From Ophioceras dolichostomum (lineage: Eukaryota; Ascomycota; Sordariomycetes; Magnaporthales; Ophioceraceae): 31,405 bases of DNA. The stretch is from positions 1-31,405 of the forward strand of contig PYST01000408.1 of the NCBI GenBank assembly GCA_003049485.1. Reading direction: 5' to 3'. Below the pieces are notes generated by a model. The model saw only the letters and a list, made by a program, of their open reading frames with translations. It ran no database searches and was not told the DNA's origin. Positions 9,354-18,049 of this stretch are shown here, in pieces (the first letter of the stretch is position 1; every line of letters starts with the position of its first letter). A program made the translations under genes and the position numbers.

Positions 9354-10679
9354 ATTTTTTTGCCTTTTTGAGGCACACATTATTATTCTGGCTTGTTTCC
9401 TTTGTAACTATCTATTGCGCTTTTGTCTCTTGGGAGTCCCGTGGTGGTTGCCTCTCGTTCTATGCTCCTTTCTCAATCGGAGTGGATTGGTTGGTTGTTG
9501 CACCCCCTTTCTTCTTTCTCTCTCTTCTTCCCTCTCTCTTTCGCATTCGACATCATCGTCGAGACGCGTGGAAGGTTTGGTCCAGGTTATCTCCGGAAAT
9601 TCCCTTTCCTCTCCTAATGTATACCTGAACTTTTAACACCAGAGAAATCCCCCCTCCCCCTGCAGAGAAAGGTATGTGTGCCGGATTCCTGGATCTGGTC
9701 CAGAAAGAGAGGAAAGAAGAGCCCTTGTTTTTAATTCCTCGTTTCCACTTCCCACCTATACCAAATTGTGTATTTTCCTGCTTTCACTTTCCGTTTGTTC
9801 ATCAGCTTGAAATTTACTCCCACGTACAAAATCAAAATACAGAAAAGCCCAGTGATCAGAAGCAACTTGACAGAGTCGAATGGAGTCGAGAAGAGGCAGG
9901 AGGGGAAAGAAAGGGGGGCAGATCAGGAGCCAAACCCACCTCCTTTTGTCTCCTCGACAGACGGGACGGATCCAGTTCTGCCCATCCCTGAGCTATCGGG
10001 AAACGGCGCCAAGTAGTTCCAAAGTCAGCTTTTGCCGATCAGTAAACTAGTCCGCCACCCACCCATACCCATCCACCTACCGGGAGCAAGTGGGCAGTCA
10101 GTCGACGGCTGCGGCCTCCACCTGGCGTAGGTGGGTAGGTGGTGGGCGTGTGGCGCGAAGGTCTCGTATGTTTTCCCCCCTTCTCCGCTGGAACCATGCA
10201 TAAGCGGTAGAACCGTCTCGACCTCCGGCTGTTTGCATGCCATCATAGTATGTGGCCGTCGTGAGGAATGAGAGAGAAAGAGAGAGACAGCGGAGGAGGC
10301 TGGGGGCCTAGACTCCTCCCCCGTTGCAACGCACAAGAACCCACATAATGCAGTTCAGCCGTTCTCCCGGCTTTGACATATGATTGATGATCATTGATCC
10401 CTTCGTGCGGCGGCTGGCATTGTGCCTTGTGATGGAATGGGGTCGTGATCGTCAGGGGATGATAGGATGGTAGGATCGCCGGGGAACTGTACCTGCATGC
10501 ATGTGGTGGCACACACACATAGGACAGGACATTCGAAAGACCGGCCGTCGCTCGCCCAGGCGCGGGACAGGTTCCGATGGACCGGACAGAGTGTCTAGTA
10601 ACCCGTTGAGCCGGCGCGGAAAGTGGTAGCAGCAAGACTCTCGAGAGGCAATGTTAGATCCTCCTCTCTCAAGTTTCAC
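9354..10679. other. Convergent intergenic region (ankyrin gene / PSF3)
   Basis: Both flanking genes point into this 1.3-kb stretch, so it should hold their 3' untranslated regions. It starts with T-rich and CT-rich sequence (9354-9560). It includes a GA-rich purine tract around 10268-10290 and a G/T-rich block gtaggtgggtaggtggtggg near 10126-10145, related to TACCTACC-type motifs elsewhere in the window. No open frame here has coding character. Confidence 0.6.
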
Positions 10680-11466
10680 TCAATACCTCTTGACATTATC
10701 CATCCACTCCTTCCCAGCCTTCGTCCCATCATGCGCCTTCCTAAACAAGCCCCTCTCCCACTCGTCCAGTCCGCGAAGGAACTCCTCCCCCGCCGCACCA
10801 AGACCAACATTACTGCCCCCACCACCACCACCTCCTCCACTCTTCTCCTCCCCTCTGCCCTTCCCCCTGTGATGATGCGACGACGAAGAACCAGTGCCCC
10901 AGCTACCGCCGCCGCCGGCCTTGCGCGCATGCAGCGCGACGTCGCCCGCGCGCTCCACGAACGTGCGCCGCAGCACGCCCGCGAGCTCGCGCTCCTCGAA
11001 CAGGTCCAGGACGCGGGTCGCGAGCGAGTAGAAGTGCGGGCTGCGGTCGCGGACGGGCACGGAGCGGGGTTCTGCTTTCAGGGCCTGCACGACGTCGTCG
11101 GCGAGGGCCTGGGGCAGGCCGAGCGTGACGAAGGACCGGGCGTCGTCCGGGTCCTGGGAGGACGACGTGTTGGCGAGGGCGAGCATCTCGGCGAGCCAGA
11201 GGGGGAGCGAGACCTTCGTGCCGGCTTTGAGGGTGTGCGTCGGCGTGTTGTCGAGGTAGCCTAGCTCGGGGACGTCGAGCTGGAACTCGCAGGGGATTTT
11301 CTAGAAGGGCGATGCCAAGTGTGTCGTTGTGGTTTGGGATGTGAGTTGCGGGATGACGATCTCCAAGTAATGGCGATGTGATGTGATGCCTTGGGGGAGG
11401 TGGGATGGGAATTGCTTTACTCACCTCGGAGTCCGTGAGGATCGCGTCGATGTCGTAGTATGACAT
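10680..11466 (-). CDS. PSF3: GINS complex subunit PSF3 (two exons)
   Basis: PSF3 is one of the four subunits of GINS, which joins MCM2-7 and Cdc45 to form the replicative helicase in the nucleus. Exon 1 (11466-11425) encodes 14 residues, MSYYDIDAILTDSE. A 124-bp intron (11424-11301, donor gtgagt, acceptor tctag) follows in phase 0, and exon 2 (11300-10680) completes 220 residues. The spliced N-terminus reads straight into KIPCEF and LGYLDNTP, typical of PSF3, then LPLWLAEMLA and a helical core with SPHFYSLATRVLDLF. Residues ~143-180 are a Gly/Ser/His-rich low-complexity insert that is not part of the compact fold. The C-terminus, LDEWERGLFRKAHDG, is again family-like. The start codon lies 552 bp from the divergent SOD2 start. 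Confidence 0.9.
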
Positions 11467-12018
11467 TTTCGAGCCTTCGGTAGACACAATTCGCTGGATT
11501 CTTAGGAAGTCCTCTGGAACAACACTTCTGCAGATTGTCCTCAAAAAGTGCAGTCTTGCTTCACATCAAGGAGGGGTTTGTGGGCACATATTTCGAAGAC
11601 GTGCCGAATACTCGGCGGGGAAGACGCGATTGTGGCTGGTGTATTCATGTATGCAGATCAGCCACATTGTAACTTTCCCTACCTGGCGCCACATCTGGGA
11701 GTCCGCCCTTTGTGCCAAGAGATGACGACACTGCGATTGAGAAATGGAGACATGGAGCTCGGCCCTCCTCCTCCCCGAGCTCGGAAACCGTATCGGCTCT
11801 TTGAGCATTTTGATGTCATCGTCGAGGGTCTGAGATCTCGATTAGTAACGAATTGTTCAAGAGGAAAGCCGTTCCGTTAACCGAAACTATCGTGATTCTG
11901 TTCTTTCATTTCCTCAATTCCTTTGGTTGATCTTCAGTGTTCTCTGCTATTTGATCTCCTCCATTTAAGCTCTGAGAGCTACCAAATCCTCCCCAAACCA
12001 TAGGCACCAATCGCGAAT
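11467..12018. promoter_or_regulatory. Bidirectional promoter PSF3 / SOD2
   Basis: The 552 bp between two divergent start codons must hold both promoters. Visible candidates are an ACGCGA core at 11624-11629, resembling the MBF/MCB cell-cycle element and plausible for a replication gene, and an AGGGG at 11572-11576, resembling a stress-response element and plausible for SOD2. The 140 bp before the SOD2 ATG are pyrimidine-rich and free of ATG. Single short motifs like these occur often by chance, so the assignments are tentative. Confidence 0.45.
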
Positions 12019-12956
12019 ATGGCTTCCTCTTTGCTCCGCTCCTCCCCCGCCATCCGTGGTGCTCTTCGGTCCTCGCGGGTCCTCAGGCCGGCGGCCGCCA
12101 TTGCCTCCACCACGTTCGTCCGCGGCAAGGCGACGCTGCCGGATCTTCCATGTATGCACAGCATTGCTCCGACCAATTGACTGTTCCCACCTCCTGAACC
12201 CACCCACCTACCCTATCATTGACCAAGCTTGAAAGGGAACAAAACTTCTGACCTGGGAGTACTCAATGACGGATGGATGATACTTTGCAGACGACTACTC
12301 CGCCCTCGAGCCCTACATCTCCGGCCAGATTATGGAGCTGCACCACTCGAAGCACCACCAAACCTACGTCAACGGTCTGAACAGCGCGCTCGAGGCCATC
12401 ACCGAGGCCAAGGCGTCGGGAAACGCCAGCAAGGCGGCCGCCCAGGCTCCTCTGCTCAACTTCCACGGCGGCGGCCACATCAACCACTCGCTATTCTGGG
12501 AGAACCTGGCGCCGGCCAACAAGGACGGCGGTGGCGAGCCGTCTGGTGATCTCAAGGTTTGTTGCCTTCCTTCCCCCTTTGAGATTTATTTCTACACATG
12601 GAGATGATGGTAGAGTGCTGACCGACTCCTCATCCTTATTTTCCCGTACTATCCAGGCCGCCATAGACGCAGACTTCGGCTCCTTCGACGCCCTCCGCAA
12701 GGAGGTCAACACGGCCCTCGCGGGGATCCAGGGCAGCGGCTGGGCGTGGCTGGTCAAGGACAAGACGGGCGGGACGCTGTCGGTCGTGACGCGCGCGAAC
12801 CAGGACCCCGTCGCCGGCAGCCTTATCCCGTTGCTCGGCATCGACGCCTGGGAGCACGCCTACTACCTGCAGTACCAGAACCGAAAGGCCGAGTACTTCG
12901 ACGCTATCTGGAACGTCGTCAACTGGAAGACCGTGGCGAAGAGGTATTCTAGCTAA
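12019..12956 (+). CDS. SOD2: Mitochondrial manganese superoxide dismutase (three exons)
   Basis: The enzyme converts superoxide to oxygen and hydrogen peroxide in the mitochondrial matrix. Exons 12019-12151, 12291-12556 and 12657-12956 join to 232 residues; the introns are 139 and 100 bp, the second with gctgac branch sequence near 12617. Residues 1 to ~37 are Arg/Ser/Ala-rich without acidic residues, a mitochondrial targeting peptide ending near VRGKATLPDLP. By alignment with mature human MnSOD the metal ligands are His62, His110, Asp196 and His200; Tyr70, His66 and the Mn-type Gln158 (GIQGSG) are present. The signature DAWEHAYY is intact. Length and motif order match homotetrameric/dimeric eukaryotic MnSOD. 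No anomalies are seen. The SOD2 symbol follows common fungal usage. Confidence 0.97.
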
Positions 12957-13123
12957 AGCTAAGCTGAGCTGGCTTTGTCCGTGGGTCCCACAAGCCGTAG
13001 GCCCTTGAGCCGTGGGCTCGTGGGGCTGCAGCAGCAGCCCGTCCCAGACATACGTTGGCGATGGATGATGGTCGGTTCTTTGGTGGGAGAATGGTAGAGC
13101 CGCTATGTAACCTGCCTTGGGGC

Positions 13124-13145
13124 GGTAGGTAGGGCGGTACCTACC
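13124..13145. repeat. GGTAGGTA/TACCTACC hairpin downstream of SOD2
   Basis: The arms GGTAGGTA (13124-13131) and TACCTACC (13138-13145) are perfect inverted copies separated by six bases. The element lies about 170 bp past the SOD2 stop, so it may be in or near its 3' UTR. The same motif recurs at 23171-23190 and 23261-23280. Confidence 0.75.
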
Positions 13146-14134
13146 CGCTACTAAGATCACCTGGTAACTGTACATAATATACGAGTGTACCCTGTGCGAT
13201 GATCTCACAGTGTTTTAACGGTGGTACCTGACGAACACACTAGAGAGGCTGACTGACAATGCTGACCGACTCTTTATGAAACTCTCTCGTGCTGAAATAA
13301 CAACATGCAGGACGTCATCGCCGGCCCGACATTAGGTACTTCCCTAGTTGTCCTCCTTAATAACTGCAGTTGCGTACGACGTATCCCGAGGCTGGTTAGC
13401 CTGGGGATTGGCCAATCCCACAGGAAAGCAGAAGATTCTCTTGTGTCCAGGGCTCACCTGCTACCACACGCCTGGCAAAAGTTGGAGATGGCCGACCCTT
13501 CATCAGCGCTGCGCGTCTGTCCGGTGTGGTACCTGGTCTCCTTCGCGTCGCATTTCCGGTATTACTGATCGACGGCCAGCCAGCTCATCTCGGGTCTGCT
13601 GGGAAGGATTTACGTCCTGGCGGCGGCCGTCTGATGCGCGGCGCGGCGGCGAGGCGAAACTTGCTTCCGTTGCTGTTTGGACGCCTACCACGACGTCTGC
13701 TGGTTAGTACTGGCTTAGTTGGAAGCGGACGGGCGGTCAGCCACGTTGGTTCATTCCCCCTTCCAGTACCATTCATACCATACTCGGTTGGAGGATGTTC
13801 TTTGGGAAGGTGCCTTTGGGGGTACGAACTCTTGTTGATCCTCCCACAATAGTCGCATACAACTTGGGACTACACCGAGGTTGGGAGCGTATCGCCACAG
13901 TCGTCCCAGAACTGCATCGCCATCTTCCTAGGCTTGAGGAGGGGTGGCCCGGTGTACGAGCGGCGTCAAAGATGACCGATTCGGGGAGAGGAACGAGAGA
14001 CGGTTGATCAACACGTGAAATTGGCTGGTATAATTCGAGGCAATTGCTGCATGGTGATACAAGGCGAGCTCGAGCAGTGATGCTCATTGACCATGGGAAA
14101 TGCCATGCATGCTGGCTGACTGTATGGTATTTCA

Positions 14135-14154
14135 ACCTGCGCAGCTACGCAGGT
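14135..14154. repeat. ACCTGCG/CGCAGGT hairpin downstream of the phospholipase gene
   Basis: Seven-base perfect arms at 14135-14141 and 14148-14154 flank a six-base loop. The position is about 175-195 bp past the phospholipase stop codon on that gene's strand. A role in 3'-end formation is possible but unsupported. Confidence 0.5.
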
Positions 14155-14328
14155 CATACAACGTAGGATATCCAGGGAGCAGACTACCTATGTAAAAAGA
14201 AGAAGGAAGAAAAGTATATCAGTGCATCCGTAAAGCGCCAGTAGTTCGAAGCTATCAAACTCACCCCTGAATGGTTATCCCGTCCCTCTCCCCCGCCCAT
14301 TCTCGCTCAGCAGCTCCTTCTCCTTCAC

Positions 14329-16164
14329 TCAGACATCCTCAACCTCAAACCTCACCAAAAGCGAACAACCCGTCTCATGGCCCTTCAAATCCATCATGCC
14401 CACAAAGGCCCAGCTCCCCCCGACGACGTAGAGCAGCCGCACGGCCGCGACCGCGAACACGGGGTTGCGCGCGAACGAGTCGTCCGACTTGACGAGCAGC
14501 CTCACGAACGCCATCTCCTCGGTGTCGTCGAACTCGCCGAAGTCCAGCGTCTCGTCCCACACGGGGTCCGTCGTCGGCGGGTTCTCCCCCCGGTGCAGGA
14601 ACCCCAGCCGGTGCTGGCGGTAGGGGGAGGTCTTGCGCTTGACGGGCTCGCCGCTCCCGGGCAGCAGTGTGGCCGTCAGGTAGGGCTTTATGTCGCCTGC
14701 TTCGCGGTCGGACGGCAGGGGGAGGGAGGAGGCGCCTGCTACGTGGATGCGGAGGAGCTTGCGATGTCGACGACGAATGTTCTGAGACAGATCCATGCCC
14801 GTGGTATTTGGGCGGAGGGCGGGAGGCTTGAGGACGAAGCCGTCGGTGCCGCAGAAGAGCGCCTCGTTCAGCTGCATGGCGGCGCCGAAGGTCTGCCAGT
14901 TCAGGGCGCAGATCTGGGCGCCCACCGACCAGTAGGGGACGGGCCTCAGGTTGCGGCTGGAGATGCGCGTGCCTTTCGGGAAGACGCGCATGAGGTGGTG
15001 GCCGTTGTGGGCGGCGATCTTGGCCGCGGACGCTGGGAGGTGGGAGGACAGGCCTGACTCGGAGACGTTGATAAGGTGGTGGTGCGGGAGCGGCGTCGAT
15101 GGCGGAGGAGAAGAGGCGTTCGCGTCGACGACCTCGAACCAGTCGTTGTTCTGCGGCTTGACCGACTGGGCGTACACGCCCAGCTCGGCCAGCTCGGGGA
15201 TGATGACGGTGCTGGGGGCGGCCTGCTTCTTCTGCTCGTACTCCTGCCGGGCTTTGCGCTGCTCCTCCTCGTCATCAGACGAGCTGGAACTGCTGTCGGA
15301 AGAGTCCGCCTCATTTGGGAAGTGGTACTCGACGATGACGACGACCTTGGAGCCCAGCTCCTCCAGCAGCACGTGCTCGCCGCTGCCGGCCTGCTCGTCG
15401 TGGCCCTTCTCCCGGACGGCCTTGTTCAGCAGCCTATCGCCGAAGACCTCCTTCATGATCTGCACGAGCCGCAGCTGGCCGGCGGCGTTGCAGTGGTTCT
15501 CGAGCGAGATCAGGATCGGTGCGGGGCGGCGGAGCGTGTCCGGAGACGCCGCCGCCGCCTCGGCGGCCTCCTCGTCCACGACGTCGCGGATAGTCTCGCA
15601 CACGAGGCGGAACGGGATGTTGGACACGAGCGTGTACCCGTGCGTGACCTTCGGTTCGGCCTTGTTGTCGTCGTCGTCGTTGTCCCACGCGTCGATCTCG
15701 ACGCAGCGCGAGCCCGTCTTGAGGGCCGTGCGGTACGCCGTCGCGCACGAGGCGCCGAAGAGCTGGTGCGCAAGCAGGTAGGTGTTGTGGCTCGAGCTGA
15801 TGAAGTACTCCGGCAGCGGGCGCGACCGGTCCGTCACGGAGGGCGGGACGACGACGTGTGGCTTTTCAAGTAGGTGCCTGAGGGCGTCTGAAGTGGCCGA
15901 GGCGGCGTCCTCCTCCTCGAGACCGGCGTCCGTCTCTGAGAGGATGCCGTGGTGCGCGAGGAACGAACGCAGCGCGTGGCTGACGCGGAGCTGGCCCTTG
16001 GTGGTGTCGGCAGGGTGGTGGCTGCCGTGGCCGCCGCCGGCGACGGTGCTGTCGTCGATCTCCTCGCCCAGATCCTCCTCGTCCTCCTGTGGGCGCTTGC
16101 TCTTGCCCTTGGAGGAGCGGGAGAACGGGTTTAGACCCGACATCTTTGCTGCGAGTTCGGACAT
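14329..16164 (-). CDS. Phosphoinositide-specific phospholipase C
   Basis: The enzyme cleaves phosphatidylinositol 4,5-bisphosphate into diacylglycerol and inositol trisphosphate at membranes. The single-exon product has 611 residues. Residues ~55-110 may be a reduced EF-hand-like helix region. The X box spans ~115-285 with the full catalytic set: His126/Asn127 (SSSHNTYL), Glu156 and Asp158 (VEIDAWD), His175 (THGYTL) and Glu222 (ISLEN). A Ser/Asp/Glu-rich X-Y linker lies at ~285-315. The Y box spans ~325-450 (YAQSVK, FPKGTR, ALNWQT, GTDGFVLKP), and a C2 domain fills ~468-611. There is no PH domain, as in several small fungal enzymes. A second in-frame Met8 is possible, but Met1 in the context aaaaATG is the simpler choice. 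The linker probably autoinhibits, as in animal relatives. Confidence 0.95.
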   Translation of the reverse strand: MSELAAKMSGLNPFSRSSKGKSKRPQEDEEDLGEEIDDSTVAGGGHGSHHPADTTKGQLRVSHALRSFLAHHGILSETDAGLEEEDAASATSDALRHLLEKPHVVVPPSVTDRSRPLPEYFISSSHNTYLLAHQLFGASCATAYRTALKTGSRCVEIDAWDNDDDDNKAEPKVTHGYTLVSNIPFRLVCETIRDVVDEEAAEAAAASPDTLRRPAPILISLENHCNAAGQLRLVQIMKEVFGDRLLNKAVREKGHDEQAGSGEHVLLEELGSKVVVIVEYHFPNEADSSDSSSSSSDDEEEQRKARQEYEQKKQAAPSTVIIPELAELGVYAQSVKPQNNDWFEVVDANASSPPPSTPLPHHHLINVSESGLSSHLPASAAKIAAHNGHHLMRVFPKGTRISSRNLRPVPYWSVGAQICALNWQTFGAAMQLNEALFCGTDGFVLKPPALRPNTTGMDLSQNIRRRHRKLLRIHVAGASSLPLPSDREAGDIKPYLTATLLPGSGEPVKRKTSPYRQHRLGFLHRGENPPTTDPVWDETLDFGEFDDTEEMAFVRLLVKSDDSFARNPVFAVAAVRLLYVVGGSWAFVGMMDLKGHETGCSLLVRFEVEDV

Positions 16165-17125
16165 TTTTCGATTGCTCGAGGAGGGGGATTTGTTTCACGG
16201 CAGGCAGCTAGCCAAGCTGTCAATGAAGCTGTGTAATAACGGTCCAGTATCACGGTGGTTGGAAAGAGTGATATTTGTACTGGATGTGAACAACTCGAGA
16301 GATAGTACACTAAAATGCGACGGACTCAATGCCTCAATACTTCAAAGTGACCTCAGTAAACCAAAAAGCGGTAGTAGAGCTCACCAGTCGAAAGGCCCAA
16401 AATTAGGAAACGGTCTGTCCCGTTGATGACGTGCCCCTCCTTTTCACCAGCTTTCCCAGCTTTCAGCTGTCGCGGCCTGGTTGAGGGGCAAGCAGACGAA
16501 GAAGGCGGGGCTAGAACTAGGGCCGGTTCGAAAGCTGGCGGCGCCAATGGCTAGTGCCTGTATCTGGACCAATTGAACGGCACATGTGCCTGCCAGGTGC
16601 GTCAGGTCCTTAGCTGGTTATCGAATCAGCTACGTGCAGATGTGGGCGGAATACGAGGGGAATGGAGGTACCTTACAGGGCTGACAGCAGATCATCAGAC
16701 GAGGGAGTGCTGTCAGGGTTAACTTCCCATTCACTCCTAAGGACCCCCCAAGCAGGCGGCCATGTCAGTTACTGCCCGGGATAGGGGATAAGGAGTGAAT
16801 GTGATTTGGCATTCCTTATCTCATCATCAGGTATGGCTCATTATATAAGACTGAAGAAGAAAAAAAAGAAAGAAAGAAAATAATCCGGTCCCTGACCCAA
16901 CGAACAGTGGTGCAATAATGTCGCGGATGCTGATGTCGATGTCTGACAATTAAGGCCACAGAACAACAATGGGTATCTCCTGAAATTATCCAAAAAAAAA
17001 AAGTCGCGCCGTCCCCAAGCAGTGTGAGGACGGTGGAAGAAGAAAGAATTATATACAACGGGGTATATACATTATACGCCTCGGGGTATACACAATACTC
17101 CAACCCAGCCCCGGGCTAACCGGGA
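16165..17125. other. Intergenic region between phospholipase C and the GPI-type gene
   Basis: Both neighbours read leftwards, so this stretch holds the phospholipase promoter (left part) and the 3' region of the secreted-protein gene (right part). It includes an 11-bp inverted repeat (16728-16738 and 16791-16801), an A/AAAG-rich purine tract near 16855-16880 and an A10 run near 16992. No gene is supported. Confidence 0.6.
16728..16801. repeat. 11-bp perfect inverted repeat with 52-nt spacer
   Basis: CATTCACTCCT at 16728-16738 is the exact reverse complement of AGGAGTGAATG at 16791-16801. The spacer is C/G-rich and includes a C6 run. The whole could fold as a stem-loop in RNA or be the remnant ends of a very small non-autonomous element. 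No flanking target-site duplication is obvious. Confidence 0.6.
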
Positions 17126-18049
17126 CTATGGCGAGGAGCAAAGAAGCGAAGCGAAAAACCAGGTTGACGCCGCGGCGAGCAGCATCAACGCTCTGCAACC
17201 GCTGGGCGCAAGCCTCCCGCGGCCGGAGGACTCGCTGCTGCCGGACTCGATGGCAGTGCTGTCGGTGACCTGGCCCGTCGAGGCTAGGACGGTCTTGCCG
17301 GTAGGGTACTCGATGTTGTAGACGGGCGCGGACGTCAGTACGGCGGGCGTGCCCAGGCCGGAGGCGCATTTGGCCTGGTTCTCGTCGGGCCAGGTCAGGG
17401 TGCAGGTCTCGTCGAACCCCCACGAGCAGACCGGGTCCAGCACGTTGTACAGCACGTAGTTGCTAGCCACCCAGCTGTCCGGCTGGCCCAGGCAGCTGGC
17501 CAGGTAGTTCATGCTGTTCGCGGCGCTGAGCGGCAGCTTGTGGCTGGGGGTGTGGATGAGGTCCGCGCACTCGGAGGGGGAGAGATCCTCGTAGTCCATG
17601 GCGGTGGCGCCGCCCGCGGTCGGGTTCACGGTGGCCGACGAGCCCGTGATGAGGTAGTTCCACGCGTCGTAGCTGACGTCGTGGGCGCCGCCGGACCGGT
17701 CGATGCGCAGGAGCCTGACGCTGCGGCCCCCGTAGCTGAGCTTGACGCAGATGTTGGTGCAGTCCACCGAGGCCGGCCAGTAGGCGACGCGGTTCGTGTT
17801 GATGTGGCAGCCGAGCACGCCGACTGAGGAGGAGTACTGCGCGTGGGGGGTGGCCCAGACCGTGCCGCTGGCGGCTGCTGCGGGAGACGGCGCGGCAACA
17901 AGGAGTAGGAGGAGGAAGTGGAGCGAGGAGAGGAGGACGAAGAGGTTAGGGGAACTGAAAAGAGCGCGGCGGCTGCCGCTCGCGACGATCATCGGGGTCG
18001 TCGTCGCTGTCGGCTGCCACCGAGGGCGAAAGAATGTGGGACTACTCAT
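17126..18049 (-). CDS. Predicted secreted, GPI-anchored, DPBB-like cysteine-rich protein
   Basis: I do not recognise a named gene. The intronless product has 307 residues. Residues ~35-60 (FVLLSSLHFLLLLL) form a signal sequence, preceded by a basic, Ser/Thr-rich stretch, so Met20 may be the true start rather than Met1. Residues ~62-135 carry VGVLGCHI and, further on, GRSVRLLRIDRS plus DVSYDAWNYL. That pattern resembles the double-psi beta barrel of RlpA, barwin and expansin-like proteins, with Asp124 at the conserved position. Eight cysteines lie in the ectodomain (81, 97, 101, 161, 186, 208, 216, 228), fit for disulfides. The C-terminus has a Ser/Gly-rich segment (~265-277) followed by a hydrophobic tail ending LLCSSP, as in GPI-anchored proteins. 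A cell-surface role is likely; enzyme activity is not shown. Confidence 0.75.
   Translation of the reverse strand: MSSPTFFRPRWQPTATTTPMIVASGSRRALFSSPNLFVLLSSLHFLLLLLVAAPSPAAAASGTVWATPHAQYSSSVGVLGCHINTNRVAYWPASVDCTNICVKLSYGGRSVRLLRIDRSGGAHDVSYDAWNYLITGSSATVNPTAGGATAMDYEDLSPSECADLIHTPSHKLPLSAANSMNYLASCLGQPDSWVASNYVLYNVLDPVCSWGFDETCTLTWPDENQAKCASGLGTPAVLTSAPVYNIEYPTGKTVLASTGQVTDSTAIESGSSESSGRGRLAPSGCRALMLLAAASTWFFASLLCSSP

Larger units (their letters stand above)
12957..14328. other. Convergent intergenic region (SOD2 / phospholipase C)
   Basis: This stretch receives the 3' ends of SOD2 and of the phospholipase C gene. I see no gene in it. It contains two small palindromic elements, at 13124-13145 and 14135-14154. 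Several short open frames exist, without coding bias or recognisable domains. Confidence 0.6.

Noticed and set aside
7449..9380. A 643-codon minus-strand open frame opposite the ankyrin gene
   Set aside because: It is Val/Ala/Gly/Arg-rich without domains. Long antisense frames arise wherever the true frame has strong G/C-ending codons, as it does here.
11548..11880. A 110-codon plus-strand frame inside the PSF3/SOD2 promoter
   Set aside because: Starts with GTG, no bias, and fills a region that must contain two promoters.
14377..16426. Several 200-280-codon plus-strand frames opposite the phospholipase gene
   Set aside because: They overlap a complete PLC with intact catalytic motifs and show no domain of their own.
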